Source: Crenalkalicoccus roseus
Lineage (GTDB): Bacteria > Pseudomonadota > Alphaproteobacteria > Acetobacterales > Acetobacteraceae
Direction of reading: 5' to 3'
Assembly: GCF_004761865.1 (NCBI RefSeq)
Contig: NZ_SJDM01000021.1
Location: forward strand, 1 to 57,652
DNA: 57,652 bases
Shown here: piece after piece, positions 44,469 through 52,865 of the stretch
Position numbering within the stretch: position 1 is the stretch's first letter
How the letters are laid out: each line of letters starts with the position of its first letter
Notes under the pieces: model-generated
Seen by the model: the letters and a program-made list of their open reading frames with translations, nothing else
What the model was told of the DNA's origin: nothing
Database searches by the model: none
Program-made: the position numbers and the translations under genes

Positions 44469-44890
44469 GCGGCGCGCAGTACCACCTACCGGTGCGCGAG
44501 GCGATGACGGCGCCGCCGGTGGTGGTGGACGGCCTCACCTCGGTGAAGGACGCGCTGGCCATGATGCGGGAGCGCAACATCAGCTCCCTGGTGGTGGAGC
44601 GGCGCAACGAGCGCGACGAGTACGGCATCGTGCTCGTCTCCGACATCGCGCGGGAGGTGATCAACCAGAACCGCGTGCCGGCGCGCACCCACCTCTACGA
44701 GGTGATGGCGAAGCCGGCGCCGAGCCTCGACGCCGAGATGCATGTGCGCTACGCGATCCGCCTGCTGCACCGGCTGGGGCTGACGCACGCGCTGGTGATG
44801 GAGCACCGCCGGCTGATCGGCATCGTCACCCTGCGCGACCTGGTGGTGCGCTTCCTCGACGTGCCGGAGCGGGCGCCGGGCGCGCCCTGA
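44465..44890 (+). CDS. CBS-domain protein
   Basis: This 141-residue protein is made of one pair of CBS motifs: VREAMTAPPVVVDGLTSVKD with YGIVLVSDIAREVI, then LYEVMAKPAPSLDAEMHVRY with HRRLIGIVTLRDLVVRFLD. A CBS pair (Bateman module) usually binds AMP, ADP or ATP. The GTG at 44465 overlaps the PII-like stop (GTGA). A soluble CBS protein beside a PII-like protein and a two-part transporter suggests a second, independent nucleotide sensor. It converges with the ABC permease gene, with an 18-base gap. Confidence 0.92.
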   Translation: MSGAQYHLPVREAMTAPPVVVDGLTSVKDALAMMRERNISSLVVERRNERDEYGIVLVSDIAREVINQNRVPARTHLYEVMAKPAPSLDAEMHVRYAIRLLHRLGLTHALVMEHRRLIGIVTLRDLVVRFLDVPERAPGAP

Positions 44891-44908
44891 GCCGCCCGGC
44901 GCCGCGCC

Positions 44909-45841
44909 TCACCCCTTCACGTCCATCGCCTGGCGCAGCCCGTCGGCGAGGAGGTTGAAGCAGAGGGAGGTGATGAAGATGCACACCCCCGGCAGCACCG
45001 CCACCCAGGGCTGCACGTAGATCGCGGTGCGCAGCGTGTTGAGCATCAGCCCCCATTCCGGCTCCGGCGGCCGGGTGCCGAGGCCGAGGAAGGAAAGGCC
45101 GGAGGCGATGATCATCGAGACCGAGATCAGGCTGGTGGCGTAGACGAAGATCGGCCCCAGCACGTTGCCGAGCACGTGCACCCTGACCACGGTGATGGCG
45201 CCCGCCCCGGAGGCCCGGGCCGCGTCCACGAAGTCGAGGTTGCGCACGCCCTGCGTCACGCTTTCGGCGACGCGGATGATGGGCGGGATGAACACCAGGG
45301 TCAGCGCCAGGATCGCGTTGCCGATGCCCGCCCCGAGCGCGCCGGAGATCGCCACCGCGAGCAGCACCGAGGGGAAGGCGTAGAACACGTCGGTGACGCG
45401 CATGATCGCCATGTTCACCCGCCCCCCGGCATAGCCGGCGATCACGCCGAGGAAGGTGCCGATGAAGAAGGCGAGCACCACCGGCGTGATGCCCATGTAC
45501 CAGGAGAGCCGCCCGCCGTAGAGCAGGCGGGTCAGGATGTCCCGCCCGAGCTCGTCGGTGCCGAGGGGATGGCCCTCGGTGCCGATCGGGCGCAGCCGCC
45601 GCAGCATGCTGCCCTGGTAGGGATCGTGGGGGGCGAGCAGCGGGGCGAACACGATCGCCAGCAGCATCAGCAGCAGGATCGAGGCGCAGACGATGGTGAC
45701 GGGGTCGCGCCGCAGGCGCTTCCACACCCCCGCCCAGTAGCCCTCGGAGCGGACCGGCGCCTGGCGCGCCTGCACCGCGAGCTCCGCCTCGGCGGCGGTC
45801 GCGGCGGGAAGGCGGGCGGCGGGATCGGTGGTGGTGCTCAT
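44909..45841 (-). CDS. Oligopeptide-type ABC transporter permease (DppC/GsiD-like)
   Basis: This 310-residue inner-membrane permease has the OppC N-terminal segment (RLRRDPVTIVCASILLLMLL), then HPLGTDELGRDILTRLLYGG. A BPD_transp_1 domain with about five more membrane helices follows, with an EAA-like loop (DFVDAARASGAGAITVVRVH) for contact with the ATPase. It forms a heterodimer with the DppB-like protein encoded just upstream (12-base gap). Substrates of this class are peptides, glutathione, nickel or opines. The ATPase genes normally following dppC are absent; a CBS gene converges instead. Confidence 0.94.
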   Translation of the reverse strand: MSTTTDPAARLPAATAAEAELAVQARQAPVRSEGYWAGVWKRLRRDPVTIVCASILLLMLLAIVFAPLLAPHDPYQGSMLRRLRPIGTEGHPLGTDELGRDILTRLLYGGRLSWYMGITPVVLAFFIGTFLGVIAGYAGGRVNMAIMRVTDVFYAFPSVLLAVAISGALGAGIGNAILALTLVFIPPIIRVAESVTQGVRNLDFVDAARASGAGAITVVRVHVLGNVLGPIFVYATSLISVSMIIASGLSFLGLGTRPPEPEWGLMLNTLRTAIYVQPWVAVLPGVCIFITSLCFNLLADGLRQAMDVKG

Positions 45842-45853
45842 GCCCTCGCCTCC

Positions 45854-46807
45854 TCAGGCCCGCTTGATGCGCGGGTCGAGCGCGGTCTGCATCAGGTCCA
45901 CGATCAGGTTCAGCGCCACGAAGAACATGGCGAGCACCAGGATCGTGCCCTGCAGCACCGGCAGGTCGCGCTGGAAGATGGCGTTGTTCAGCAACAGGCC
46001 CGTCCCCGGCCAGGAGAACACCGTCTCCACCAGGATCGAGCCGCCCATCAGGTAGCCGAGCTGCAGCCCCATCACCGCCAGCGTGTTCGGCGCCGCGTTC
46101 TTGACCACGTGCAGGAACACGCCGCGCCGCGTCAGCCCCTTGCCGCGCAGCGCCACCACGAATTCCTGGTTCATGATCTCGGCGACGATGCCGCGCACGG
46201 TGCGGGTGACGATGCCCATCGGGATCACGGAAAGGGTCACCGCCGGCAGGACCAGGTACTGCATGTGCGCCCAGTCCCACGCCCAGTCGGCGGAGCCGCC
46301 CGGGCCCGCGCCCATGGCCGGCAGCCAGTTGAGCTGCACCGAGAAGATCACCACCAGCACCATGCCGAGCCAGTAGTGCGGCACCGAGACGCCGGCCACC
46401 GCCGCGCCGACCGCGATGCGGTCGAGGACCGAGCCGCGGAAGGTGCCGGCCAGCCCGCCCAGCACGCAGCCGAGAGTGAAGCCGATGGCGGAGGCGACGG
46501 CGGCGAGCAGCAGCGTGTTGCCGATCGCCGAGGAGAGGTCGGCCCAGACCGGCCGCCCGGTGGCGAGCGAGCGGCCGAGATCGCCCTGCGCCACCTTCCA
46601 CAGCCACAGGCCGAACTGCACCGGCAGCGGCTGGTCGAGCCCGTAGTCGCGCCGCACCTGCTCCACCACGTCGGCCGGCGCGTCCGGCGGCACGATGGCG
46701 TTGATCGGGTCGCCGGGCGCGATCTGCACCAGCATGAAGCAGACGAAGCCCACCGCGAGCGCGATGGGGATGGCGTAGAGGACGCGGCGCAGCAGGTAGA
46801 AGGCCAT
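45854..46807 (-). CDS. Oligopeptide-type ABC transporter permease (DppB/GsiC-like)
   Basis: This 317-residue permease starts MAFYLLRRVLYAIPIALAVG, the typical DppB first helix. The conserved periplasmic GDPINAIVPPDAPADVVEQV and LGRSLATGRPVWADL follow. The EAA loop MNQEFVVALRGKGLTRRGVF and VVIFSVQLNWLPAMG are in the permease core. About six membrane helices are present. It lies between the binding-protein gene (49 bases upstream) and the DppC-like gene, in one operon. Confidence 0.95.
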   Translation of the reverse strand: MAFYLLRRVLYAIPIALAVGFVCFMLVQIAPGDPINAIVPPDAPADVVEQVRRDYGLDQPLPVQFGLWLWKVAQGDLGRSLATGRPVWADLSSAIGNTLLLAAVASAIGFTLGCVLGGLAGTFRGSVLDRIAVGAAVAGVSVPHYWLGMVLVVIFSVQLNWLPAMGAGPGGSADWAWDWAHMQYLVLPAVTLSVIPMGIVTRTVRGIVAEIMNQEFVVALRGKGLTRRGVFLHVVKNAAPNTLAVMGLQLGYLMGGSILVETVFSWPGTGLLLNNAIFQRDLPVLQGTILVLAMFFVALNLIVDLMQTALDPRIKRA

Positions 46808-46856
46808 TCAACGCTCCGGCATGGGGAGGGGCGGGGCGAGGCCCGCCCCCCCGGGA

Positions 46857-48479
46857 TCACTGGATGTAGGGCAGGCGCAGGTCCACGAACCAGGACTGCG
46901 GCTGCACGTAGCCGCGGATGCGCGGGCTCATCGCGCGCGGCGCCACGTCATGCGCGATCCAGACGAACAGCGCCTCGTCCACGCCCGCCGCGTGCAGCCG
47001 CGCCAGCGCCGCGTCGCGCGCCGCCGGGTCGAAGGTGTTGCGCGCCTCGCGGATCATCTCGTCGAAGCGGGGGTCGCTGAAATGGCCCCAATTGTTGGAG
47101 ACCGGCGGGGCCATCCTGCTGTCCCAGAAGCGGATCAGCGCGAAGAACGGGTCCATGGCCGAGAAGGAGACGTTGATCATGTTCGCGCCGCGCGCGGAAG
47201 GGTCCTGGCAGCCGCGGCGCCAGTTGGTGAACAGGGTGTTCCAGTCCACCACGTCGAACTCGACGTTGACGCCGACGCCGCGCAGGTCCTGCTGCAGGAA
47301 CTCGTTCATCGGCAGGGGCTGCATCTGGCCGGAGCCGGAGGCGGAGATCTGCACCTTCAGGTTCAGCGGCCGGTTCGGGCCGTAGCCGGCCTCGGCCAGC
47401 AGGCGCCGCGCCTCCGCCTTGTCGGTGCGGATCTGGAAGGAGGGGTTGCCCCACCAGGGGTGGCCGGGCTGGTAGGTGCCGACCGGCGCCACCATCATCC
47501 CGCCGAGGAGCTGCTTCAGCCCCTCGCGGTCGATGGCGAGGTTCAGCGCCCGGCGCACCCGCACGTCGCGCAGCGGCGAGCCCTCGGCGAAGCAGGGCTG
47601 CCAGGGCCAGACATGCGGCTGCAGGTTGTGGGTGATGGCGAAGCCCCGCGCCCGGAGCTGCGGGACGGCGTCCGGCGCCGGCGCCTCGATCCAGTCCACC
47701 TGGCCGGAGAGCAGGGCGGCGGTGCGCGCGTTCGCCTCCGGGATCGGCACCAGGACGATGCGCTCCGCCTTCGCCTTCTCCCCCCAGTACGCCTCGTTGC
47801 GCGCGTACTCGACGCGCTCGCGCGGCACGAAGCGGGTGAGGCGGAACGGCCCGGTGCCGGAGGGGTTGGCGGCGAAGGCGTTCCAGGCCGCCTCCGCGGT
47901 CGGGTGCTGGGCGCGCAGGCGCTCCCAGTGCGCCGGGCTCGCCATGAACAGGTTGGTCAGGTTGATCGGCAGCAGGCTGTCCGGCTCGCTGGTGATCAGC
48001 GCCACCGTGTGCTCGTCCACCTTCTCGGCGCCGCGCAGCGTCGGCATGCGGCTGGTGGTCAGGCCGACCTGGCGCGGGTCGTAGTGCGGCGCCTCGCGAT
48101 CGAGCACCTTGCGCACGTTCCACACCACGGCATCGGCGTTGAACGGGCTGCCGTCGTGGAACCGCACGTCGCGGCGCAGGCGGAAGATCCAGCGCGTCTT
48201 GTCGGCCTCGTCCACCGCCCATTCGGTGGCGAGGGAGGGGATCACCGTCGAGGGCCTGTCGGCCGAGGAGAGGTCCCAGGCGGTCAGGCTGTCGTAGAGC
48301 GGGATGCCGGTGAAGCGGTTGCCCTCGAAGCCCTGGTCGGGCTGGCCGTGGGTGAGCGGGATGTCGGCCGCGGTCATGCCGATGCGGATCGTCCCCTGCG
48401 CCGCGGCCGGCGCGGTGCCGGCGGCGAGCAGGGGCAGGGCGGCAAGCCCGGCCGCGAGGAACAGTCGCCTCACTCTCAT
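46857..48479 (-). CDS. ABC transporter substrate-binding protein, family 5 (DppA-like)
   Basis: This 540-residue periplasmic binding protein has signal sequence RVRRLFLAAGLAALPLLAAG (cleaved after APAAA) and SBP_bac_5 features: TIRIGMTAADIPLTHGQPDQ, RDVRFHDGSPFNADAVVWNV, GTGPFRLTRFVPRERVEYAR and VRRALNLAIDREGLKQLLGG. It captures peptides or other solutes for the two permeases. I choose ATG at 48479, with GGGAG nine bases upstream; an in-frame GTG at 48500 would add seven residues. The 273-base gap up to motB holds no gene I can support. Confidence 0.95.
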   Translation of the reverse strand: MRVRRLFLAAGLAALPLLAAGTAPAAAQGTIRIGMTAADIPLTHGQPDQGFEGNRFTGIPLYDSLTAWDLSSADRPSTVIPSLATEWAVDEADKTRWIFRLRRDVRFHDGSPFNADAVVWNVRKVLDREAPHYDPRQVGLTTSRMPTLRGAEKVDEHTVALITSEPDSLLPINLTNLFMASPAHWERLRAQHPTAEAAWNAFAANPSGTGPFRLTRFVPRERVEYARNEAYWGEKAKAERIVLVPIPEANARTAALLSGQVDWIEAPAPDAVPQLRARGFAITHNLQPHVWPWQPCFAEGSPLRDVRVRRALNLAIDREGLKQLLGGMMVAPVGTYQPGHPWWGNPSFQIRTDKAEARRLLAEAGYGPNRPLNLKVQISASGSGQMQPLPMNEFLQQDLRGVGVNVEFDVVDWNTLFTNWRRGCQDPSARGANMINVSFSAMDPFFALIRFWDSRMAPPVSNNWGHFSDPRFDEMIREARNTFDPAARDAALARLHAAGVDEALFVWIAHDVAPRAMSPRIRGYVQPQSWFVDLRLPYIQ

Positions 48480-48752
48480 CGCTGACGTCTCCCGAATCAC
48501 CCGCGCCCCGTCGTGCCGGCACGCACGGGGTCCTTCAAAGCAAGCGGCGTGCCACGTGGGCGGCGCCGGCCCGGCCGGATTGCGGGACAGGCTAGCACGC
48601 CGGCGCGCCGCCGGAACGGGGGCTGGTCGCCGCGCCGGCGACCCTTCCCGCTGCCCAAGCCGGCGGCAGCCTGACCGCTCCGGCGGCGCCCGCGCTTAGC
48701 CGAGGCTTAAGGGGTGCCGAGGCATCCTCCCGCCCGACGGGAACCGGAGCCG

Positions 48753-49769
48753 ATGGCAGGCAAAAGCAGGCAGGGCGGGACGACGATCGTCCTGAAGCGG
48801 CAGGAGGGCGGCGGGCACGGCCATCACGGCGGCGCCTGGAAGGTCGCCTACGCCGATTTCGTGACGGCCATGATGGCCTTCTTCCTCCTGATGTGGCTCC
48901 TGAACGCGACCACGGAGGACCAGCGGCGGGGCATCGCCGACTTCTTCGCGCCGGCGAACATGCTCGGCCAGCGCAGCACCGGCTCCGGCCTGCCCTTCGG
49001 GGGGCGGACGCTGAACTCGCAGGGCGGGCTCGCCTCCGATGCCGGCGCCGTCCGGCTGGAGCGCGGGCCGATGCCCGTCGCCCTCGACATCGAGGAGGAG
49101 GCGGAGGGGGAGGCGCCGAATCCGGGGCAGGGCCAGGGCCAGATCCCGGGCCCGGGCCAGCCCGCCGCGCATGCGCGGGAGGCGGCGCCGGAGGCCGACG
49201 CCGCCGGCCCCGGCGGCGAGGCGCTGCCGCGCCCCGAGGCGCTGCCCGAGGCGGAGCTGCGCGACGAGCTCGAGCGGCGGGAACGCCTGGCCCTCGAGCA
49301 GGCGGCCGAGCAGCTCCGTGCCGCGGTGCGCGACGACCCCGCCCTGGCCGAGCTGGCGCGCCAGCTCCTGGTCGAGGTGGTGCCCGAGGGCCTGCGCATC
49401 CAGCTTCTCGACGCCGAGCGCCAGCCGATGTTCGCCACCGGCAGCGCCGTGCCGAACGAGCGCGCGCGGGCCCTGCTGCAGAAGGTGGCGCAGATCGCGG
49501 CGGCGCTGCCCAACGACCTCGCCATCGCCGGACACACCGACGCCACCCCCTTCCGCGGCGGCGAGCGGAGCAACTGGGAGCTCTCGGCCGACCGCGCCAA
49601 CGCGGTGCGCCGCCTGCTGGTCGAGACCGGCATCGCCGAGGCGCGCATCCGCACCGTCGCCGGCTACGCGGAGCGCGCGCCCCTGCTGCCCGACCAGCCC
49701 TTCGCCGCGGCCAACCGCCGGGTCGCCATCACCCTGCTGCGCGTGCCCGAGGAGGCGGCGGCGCGATGA
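48753..49769 (+). CDS. motB: Flagellar motor stator protein MotB
   Basis: MotB anchors the stator to peptidoglycan and carries the proton-binding Asp. The 338-residue protein has a short cytoplasmic basic N-terminus and a single membrane helix with Asp35 in WKVAYADFVTAMMAFFLLMW. An unusually long Gly/Pro/Ala/Glu-rich linker runs from about residue 90 to 200. A C-terminal OmpA-like peptidoglycan-binding domain follows (LAIAGHTDATPFRGGERSNW, LSADRANAVRRLLVETGI). The ATG at 48753 has GGAG upstream. It precedes motA and overlaps it (ATGA), the reverse of the enteric order. H+ coupling is likely from the MotB-type plug but not proven. Confidence 0.95.
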   Translation: MAGKSRQGGTTIVLKRQEGGGHGHHGGAWKVAYADFVTAMMAFFLLMWLLNATTEDQRRGIADFFAPANMLGQRSTGSGLPFGGRTLNSQGGLASDAGAVRLERGPMPVALDIEEEAEGEAPNPGQGQGQIPGPGQPAAHAREAAPEADAAGPGGEALPRPEALPEAELRDELERRERLALEQAAEQLRAAVRDDPALAELARQLLVEVVPEGLRIQLLDAERQPMFATGSAVPNERARALLQKVAQIAAALPNDLAIAGHTDATPFRGGERSNWELSADRANAVRRLLVETGIAEARIRTVAGYAERAPLLPDQPFAAANRRVAITLLRVPEEAAAR

Positions 49770-50632
49770 CCACGCTGCTCGGCCTCGGCGTCGTCTTCGC
49801 CTGCGTCTTCGGCGGCTACGTGCTGGCGGGCGGCAAGTTCGGCATCATCCTCTACGCCCTGCCCTTCGAGATGCTGATCATCGGCGGCGCCGCCATCGGC
49901 ACCTTCCTGATGGCCAACAGCATCGGCGGGGTGAAGCACACGCTGGCCGGCTTCGGCAAGATCCTGAAGGGATCGCGCTTCGGCAAGACCGACTACGTGG
50001 ACATGCTGAGCCTGCTCTACTGGCTCGTGCGCCTGGCGCAGACCAAGGGCGCGATGGCGCTGGAGCCGCACATAGAGCGCCCGGAGGAGAGCGCCGCCTT
50101 CGCCAAATTCCCGAAGATCGGCAAGGACCACCATGCGGTGGCGCTGATCTGCGACTATCTCCGCATGGTCGGCATGAACGCCGACGACCCGCACCAGATC
50201 GAGGACGTGATGGCGCGGGAGCTGAAGAAGCTGCGCGAGGAGGAGCTGCACCCCTCGCACGCCCTGCAGTCGGTGGCCGACGCGCTGCCCGCGCTCGGCA
50301 TCGTCGCCGCGGTGCTCGGCGTGATCAAGACCATGGCCTCGATCGACCAGCCGCCGGCGGTGCTCGGCGGCATGATCGGCGGCGCGCTGGTCGGCACCTT
50401 CCTCGGCGTGCTGCTGGCCTACGGCATGGTCGGACCCTGCGCGGCGCGGCTCAAGGGCGTGGTGGAGGAGGAAGCGCAGTACTACGAGGTGATCCGCGCC
50501 GTGCTGGTCGCGCACCTGCACGGCAACGCGCCGCAGGTGGCGGTCGAGACCGGCCGCAAGATGGCGCCGAGCGACTGCATGCCGAGCTTCCAGGAGCTCG
50601 AGAAGGCGCTGCAGGAGCTGCAGATCGGCTGA
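49766..50632 (+). CDS. motA: Flagellar motor stator protein MotA
   Basis: MotA forms the proton channel and contacts FliG. The 288-residue protein has four membrane helices: two N-terminal (LLGLGVVFACVFGGYVLAGG, FEMLIIGGAAIGTFLMANS), a large cytoplasmic loop with KTDYVDMLSLLYWLVRLAQT and the charged VMARELKKLREEELHPSHAL segment, and two late helices around DALPALGIVAAVLGVIKTMA and GGMIGGALVGTFLGVLLAYG. It starts inside the motB stop. No other flagellar gene is visible, so the stator pair is detached from the main flagellar cluster. The stop is followed by repeat block H. Confidence 0.96.
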   Translation: MTTLLGLGVVFACVFGGYVLAGGKFGIILYALPFEMLIIGGAAIGTFLMANSIGGVKHTLAGFGKILKGSRFGKTDYVDMLSLLYWLVRLAQTKGAMALEPHIERPEESAAFAKFPKIGKDHHAVALICDYLRMVGMNADDPHQIEDVMARELKKLREEELHPSHALQSVADALPALGIVAAVLGVIKTMASIDQPPAVLGGMIGGALVGTFLGVLLAYGMVGPCAARLKGVVEEEAQYYEVIRAVLVAHLHGNAPQVAVETGRKMAPSDCMPSFQELEKALQELQIG

Positions 50633-50717
50633 GTGCCGCTCCCCGGCGGAGCGCGCGGGGCCGGGGGCGGCCGCAAAGCGCGAAGCCGTTCCGGCGCTTC
50701 CGTCCCCGCGGGTCAGG

Positions 50718-50825
50718 ACCTGGAGCATCTCCGTTCGCCCCGGCTGCGGCAGATGCCTTCTTGGCATGCGAGCATTTTCCCCATTCAGGGGAGGCCATCT
50801 GAACGGGATCCGTTCTGGCGCAGCG
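50718..50825. repeat. Intergenic repeat block H overlapping the tadA 3' end
   Basis: It aligns over its whole length with 35891-36000 (TGGAGCA, TCCGTTCGCCCCGGC, TGCGAGC, TCAGG, CCATC), with scattered gaps. It runs into the last 13 codons of tadA on the other strand. The GAACGGGATCCG part also recurs inverted in block A. It fills most of the motA-tadA gap. Confidence 0.75.
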
Positions 50826-51255
50826 CCGCAAAGAAGCCGCGCAGCAGCGCCGCGCACTCGCCCTCGCGCACGCCCCCCACCACCTCCGGCACGTGGTGGC
50901 AGGAGGCGGCGGCGAGGACGCGCGCGCCATGCTCCACCCCGCCGCCCTTGGGGTCGTAGGCGCCGAACACCACCCGGCGCACCCGGAACAGGGAGGCCGC
51001 CTGGGCGCACATCGGGCAGGGCTCCAGCGTCACCGTCAGGGTGCAGCCGGGGAGCCACTTCTCCCCGAGCGCCGCCGCGGCGGCGCGCAGCGCCAGCATC
51101 TCCGCATGCGCCGAGGGGTCGCGCCGCTCCTCCACCCGGTTGCCGTCCCGCGCCAGCACGCGGCCGGCGGCGTCCGTCACCACGGCGCCGACCGGCACCT
51201 CCCCGCGCCGGGCGGCGGCGCGCGCCTCCTCCAGCGCCATCTCCATCGGGCTCAT
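50785..51255 (-). CDS. tadA: tRNA adenosine(34) deaminase
   Basis: TadA deaminates wobble A34 to inosine in tRNA-Arg(ACG). The 156-residue zinc enzyme has His50-Ala-Glu52 in DPSAHAEMLAL and the zinc cysteines Cys80 and Cys83 in LEPCPMCAQAA. Dimer and tRNA contacts follow in VVFGAYDPKGGGVEHGARVL. The final residues QNGSRSDGLP are encoded by repeat block H, so the tail is probably an acquired extension. It is divergent from the C26 hydrolase gene; in relatives it is commonly divergent from rluB directly. Confidence 0.95.
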   Translation of the reverse strand: MSPMEMALEEARAAARRGEVPVGAVVTDAAGRVLARDGNRVEERRDPSAHAEMLALRAAAAALGEKWLPGCTLTVTLEPCPMCAQAASLFRVRRVVFGAYDPKGGGVEHGARVLAAASCHHVPEVVGGVREGECAALLRGFFAALRQNGSRSDGLP

Positions 51256-51302
51256 GCGGCCCGAGCTTGCCGCCGCCCCGCGCCGGGGTCTAGCAAGCGC
51301 CC

Positions 51303-52034
51303 ATGCGCACCCGCCCCGTCATCGGCGTCACCCTCGATTCGGAGGAGCCGGGCGGCTACTCGAAGCTGCCCTGGTACGCCCTCCGCCGGAACTACTTCGA
51401 CAGCCTGGTCGCCGCCGGGGCGCTGCCGGTGGCGCTGCCGCACCATCCGGAGCTGGCCGAGGCCTATCTCGACGCGGTGGACGGCCTGCTCGTCGCCGGC
51501 GGCGCCTTCGACGTGGACCCCGCCCTATGGGGCGAGGAACCCCCCCACCCCACGGTGCGGCTGAAGCCCGGCCGCACCGATTTCGAGTTGGCGGTGACGC
51601 GCGGCGCGCTGCGGCGCGACATGCCCGTGCTCGGCATCTGCGGCGGGCAGCAGCTCCTCGCCGTCGCCTTCGGCGGCACGCTGATCCAGCACATCCCGGA
51701 CGCGGTGCCGGGCGCCCTGGCGCACGAGCAGCCCAACCCGCGCACCGAGCCGGGCCACGAGGTGGCGATCGCCCCCGGCACGCTGCTCGCCCGCATCGTC
51801 GGCAAGCCGCGCATGGCGGTGAACAGCGCCCATCACCAGGCCGTCGCCGCCCCCGGCGCGGGGGCGGTGGTGAACGCCACCGCCCCCGACGGGGTGGTAG
51901 AGGGCGTGGAGCACCCCGCCTATCGCTTCGCCCTCGGCGTGCAGTGGCACCCAGAATACGCGGTGGACTCCGCCGACATGCGGATCCTCGAGGCCTTCGT
52001 GCGCGCCGCCCGGGGCCGGGACGGCGGAGCCTGA
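51303..52034 (+). CDS. Gamma-glutamyl-gamma-aminobutyrate hydrolase-like peptidase C26
   Basis: This 243-residue class I glutamine-amidotransferase-fold hydrolase of the PuuD type releases glutamate from gamma-glutamyl amides. The nucleophile is Cys113 in LGICGGQQLLAVAFGG; His216 and Glu218 in LGVQWHPEYAVD complete the triad. FDVDPALWGEEP and NSAHHQAV are family segments. PuuD acts in putrescine degradation, but no other puu gene is present, so the true substrate is open. It lies between tadA and rluB and its stop is two bases before the rluB ATG, so it has joined that operon. Confidence 0.93.
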   Translation: MRTRPVIGVTLDSEEPGGYSKLPWYALRRNYFDSLVAAGALPVALPHHPELAEAYLDAVDGLLVAGGAFDVDPALWGEEPPHPTVRLKPGRTDFELAVTRGALRRDMPVLGICGGQQLLAVAFGGTLIQHIPDAVPGALAHEQPNPRTEPGHEVAIAPGTLLARIVGKPRMAVNSAHHQAVAAPGAGAVVNATAPDGVVEGVEHPAYRFALGVQWHPEYAVDSADMRILEAFVRAARGRDGGA

Positions 52035-52036
52035 CC

Positions 52037-52810
52037 ATGGGCGGGGAGGCGCCGGCCGAGCGCGGCGAGCGCATCGCCAAATGGCTCGCCCGCGCCGGAG
52101 TGGCCAGCCGCCGCGACGCGGAGCGGCTGATCGCCGAGGGCCGCGTCCGGCTCGACAACCGCGTGGTGGAGACGCCCGCGAGCTTCGTCCGCCCCGGCGA
52201 CCTGGTGACGGTGGACGGCACGCCGGTCGCGCCGCCCGAGCGCACGCGCCTGTTCCGCTACCACAAGCCCGCCGGCCTCGTGACCACTCACCGCGACCCG
52301 GAGGGCCGCCCCACCGTCTTCGAGCGCCTGCCGCCCGGCCTGCCGCGCCTCGTCTCGGTCGGGCGGCTCGACCTCACCTCCGAGGGGCTGCTGCTGCTCA
52401 CCAACGATGGCGGGCTGGCGCGGCGGCTGGAGCTGCCGGCCAATGGCTGGATCCGCCGCTACCGCGTGCGCGTGCACGGCGCGGTGGACGAGCGGGCGCT
52501 CGCCGCCCTCGCCCGCGGCGCGACGGTGGAAGGGGTGCGCTACGGCCCGATCGAGGCCGGGCTCGACTCCCGCCAGGGCAGCAACGCCTGGCTGACGGTG
52601 AGCCTGCAGGAGGGGAAGAACCGCGAGATCCGCAGGGTGATGGCGCATCTCGGCCTCGGCGTGACGCGGCTGATCCGCGTCGCCTACGGCCCCTTCCAGC
52701 TCGGCCATCTGCCGCGCGGCGCGGTCGAGGAGGTGCCGGCCAAGGTGCTGCGCGAGCAGCTCGGCCTCGACGCCCCGCCGCGGCCGCGCCGCCGCCCGGC
52801 GGCGGGATGA
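52037..52810 (+). CDS. rluB: rRNA pseudouridine synthase, RsuA/RluB family
   Basis: This 257-residue enzyme has an N-terminal S4 RNA-binding domain (RIAKWLARAGVASRRDAERL, RVRLDNRVVETP) and an RsuA-type catalytic domain. The active-site Asp is in SVGRLDLTSEGLLLLTNDG, with HKPAGLVTTHRDPEGRPTVF before it and the late EGKNREIRRVMAHLGL. RluB converts U2605 of 23S rRNA; the family assignment is firm, the exact site inferred. The C-terminus is a short Arg/Pro-rich tail. rsmD follows after 55 bases, the usual alphaproteobacterial order. Confidence 0.93.
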   Translation: MGGEAPAERGERIAKWLARAGVASRRDAERLIAEGRVRLDNRVVETPASFVRPGDLVTVDGTPVAPPERTRLFRYHKPAGLVTTHRDPEGRPTVFERLPPGLPRLVSVGRLDLTSEGLLLLTNDGGLARRLELPANGWIRRYRVRVHGAVDERALAALARGATVEGVRYGPIEAGLDSRQGSNAWLTVSLQEGKNREIRRVMAHLGLGVTRLIRVAYGPFQLGHLPRGAVEEVPAKVLREQLGLDAPPRPRRRPAAG

Positions 52811-52865
52811 GGCGCCGCCGCATGTCCCGGGCATCGGCCCCCGGCCGGGGCGCCGGGGCGGCGCC

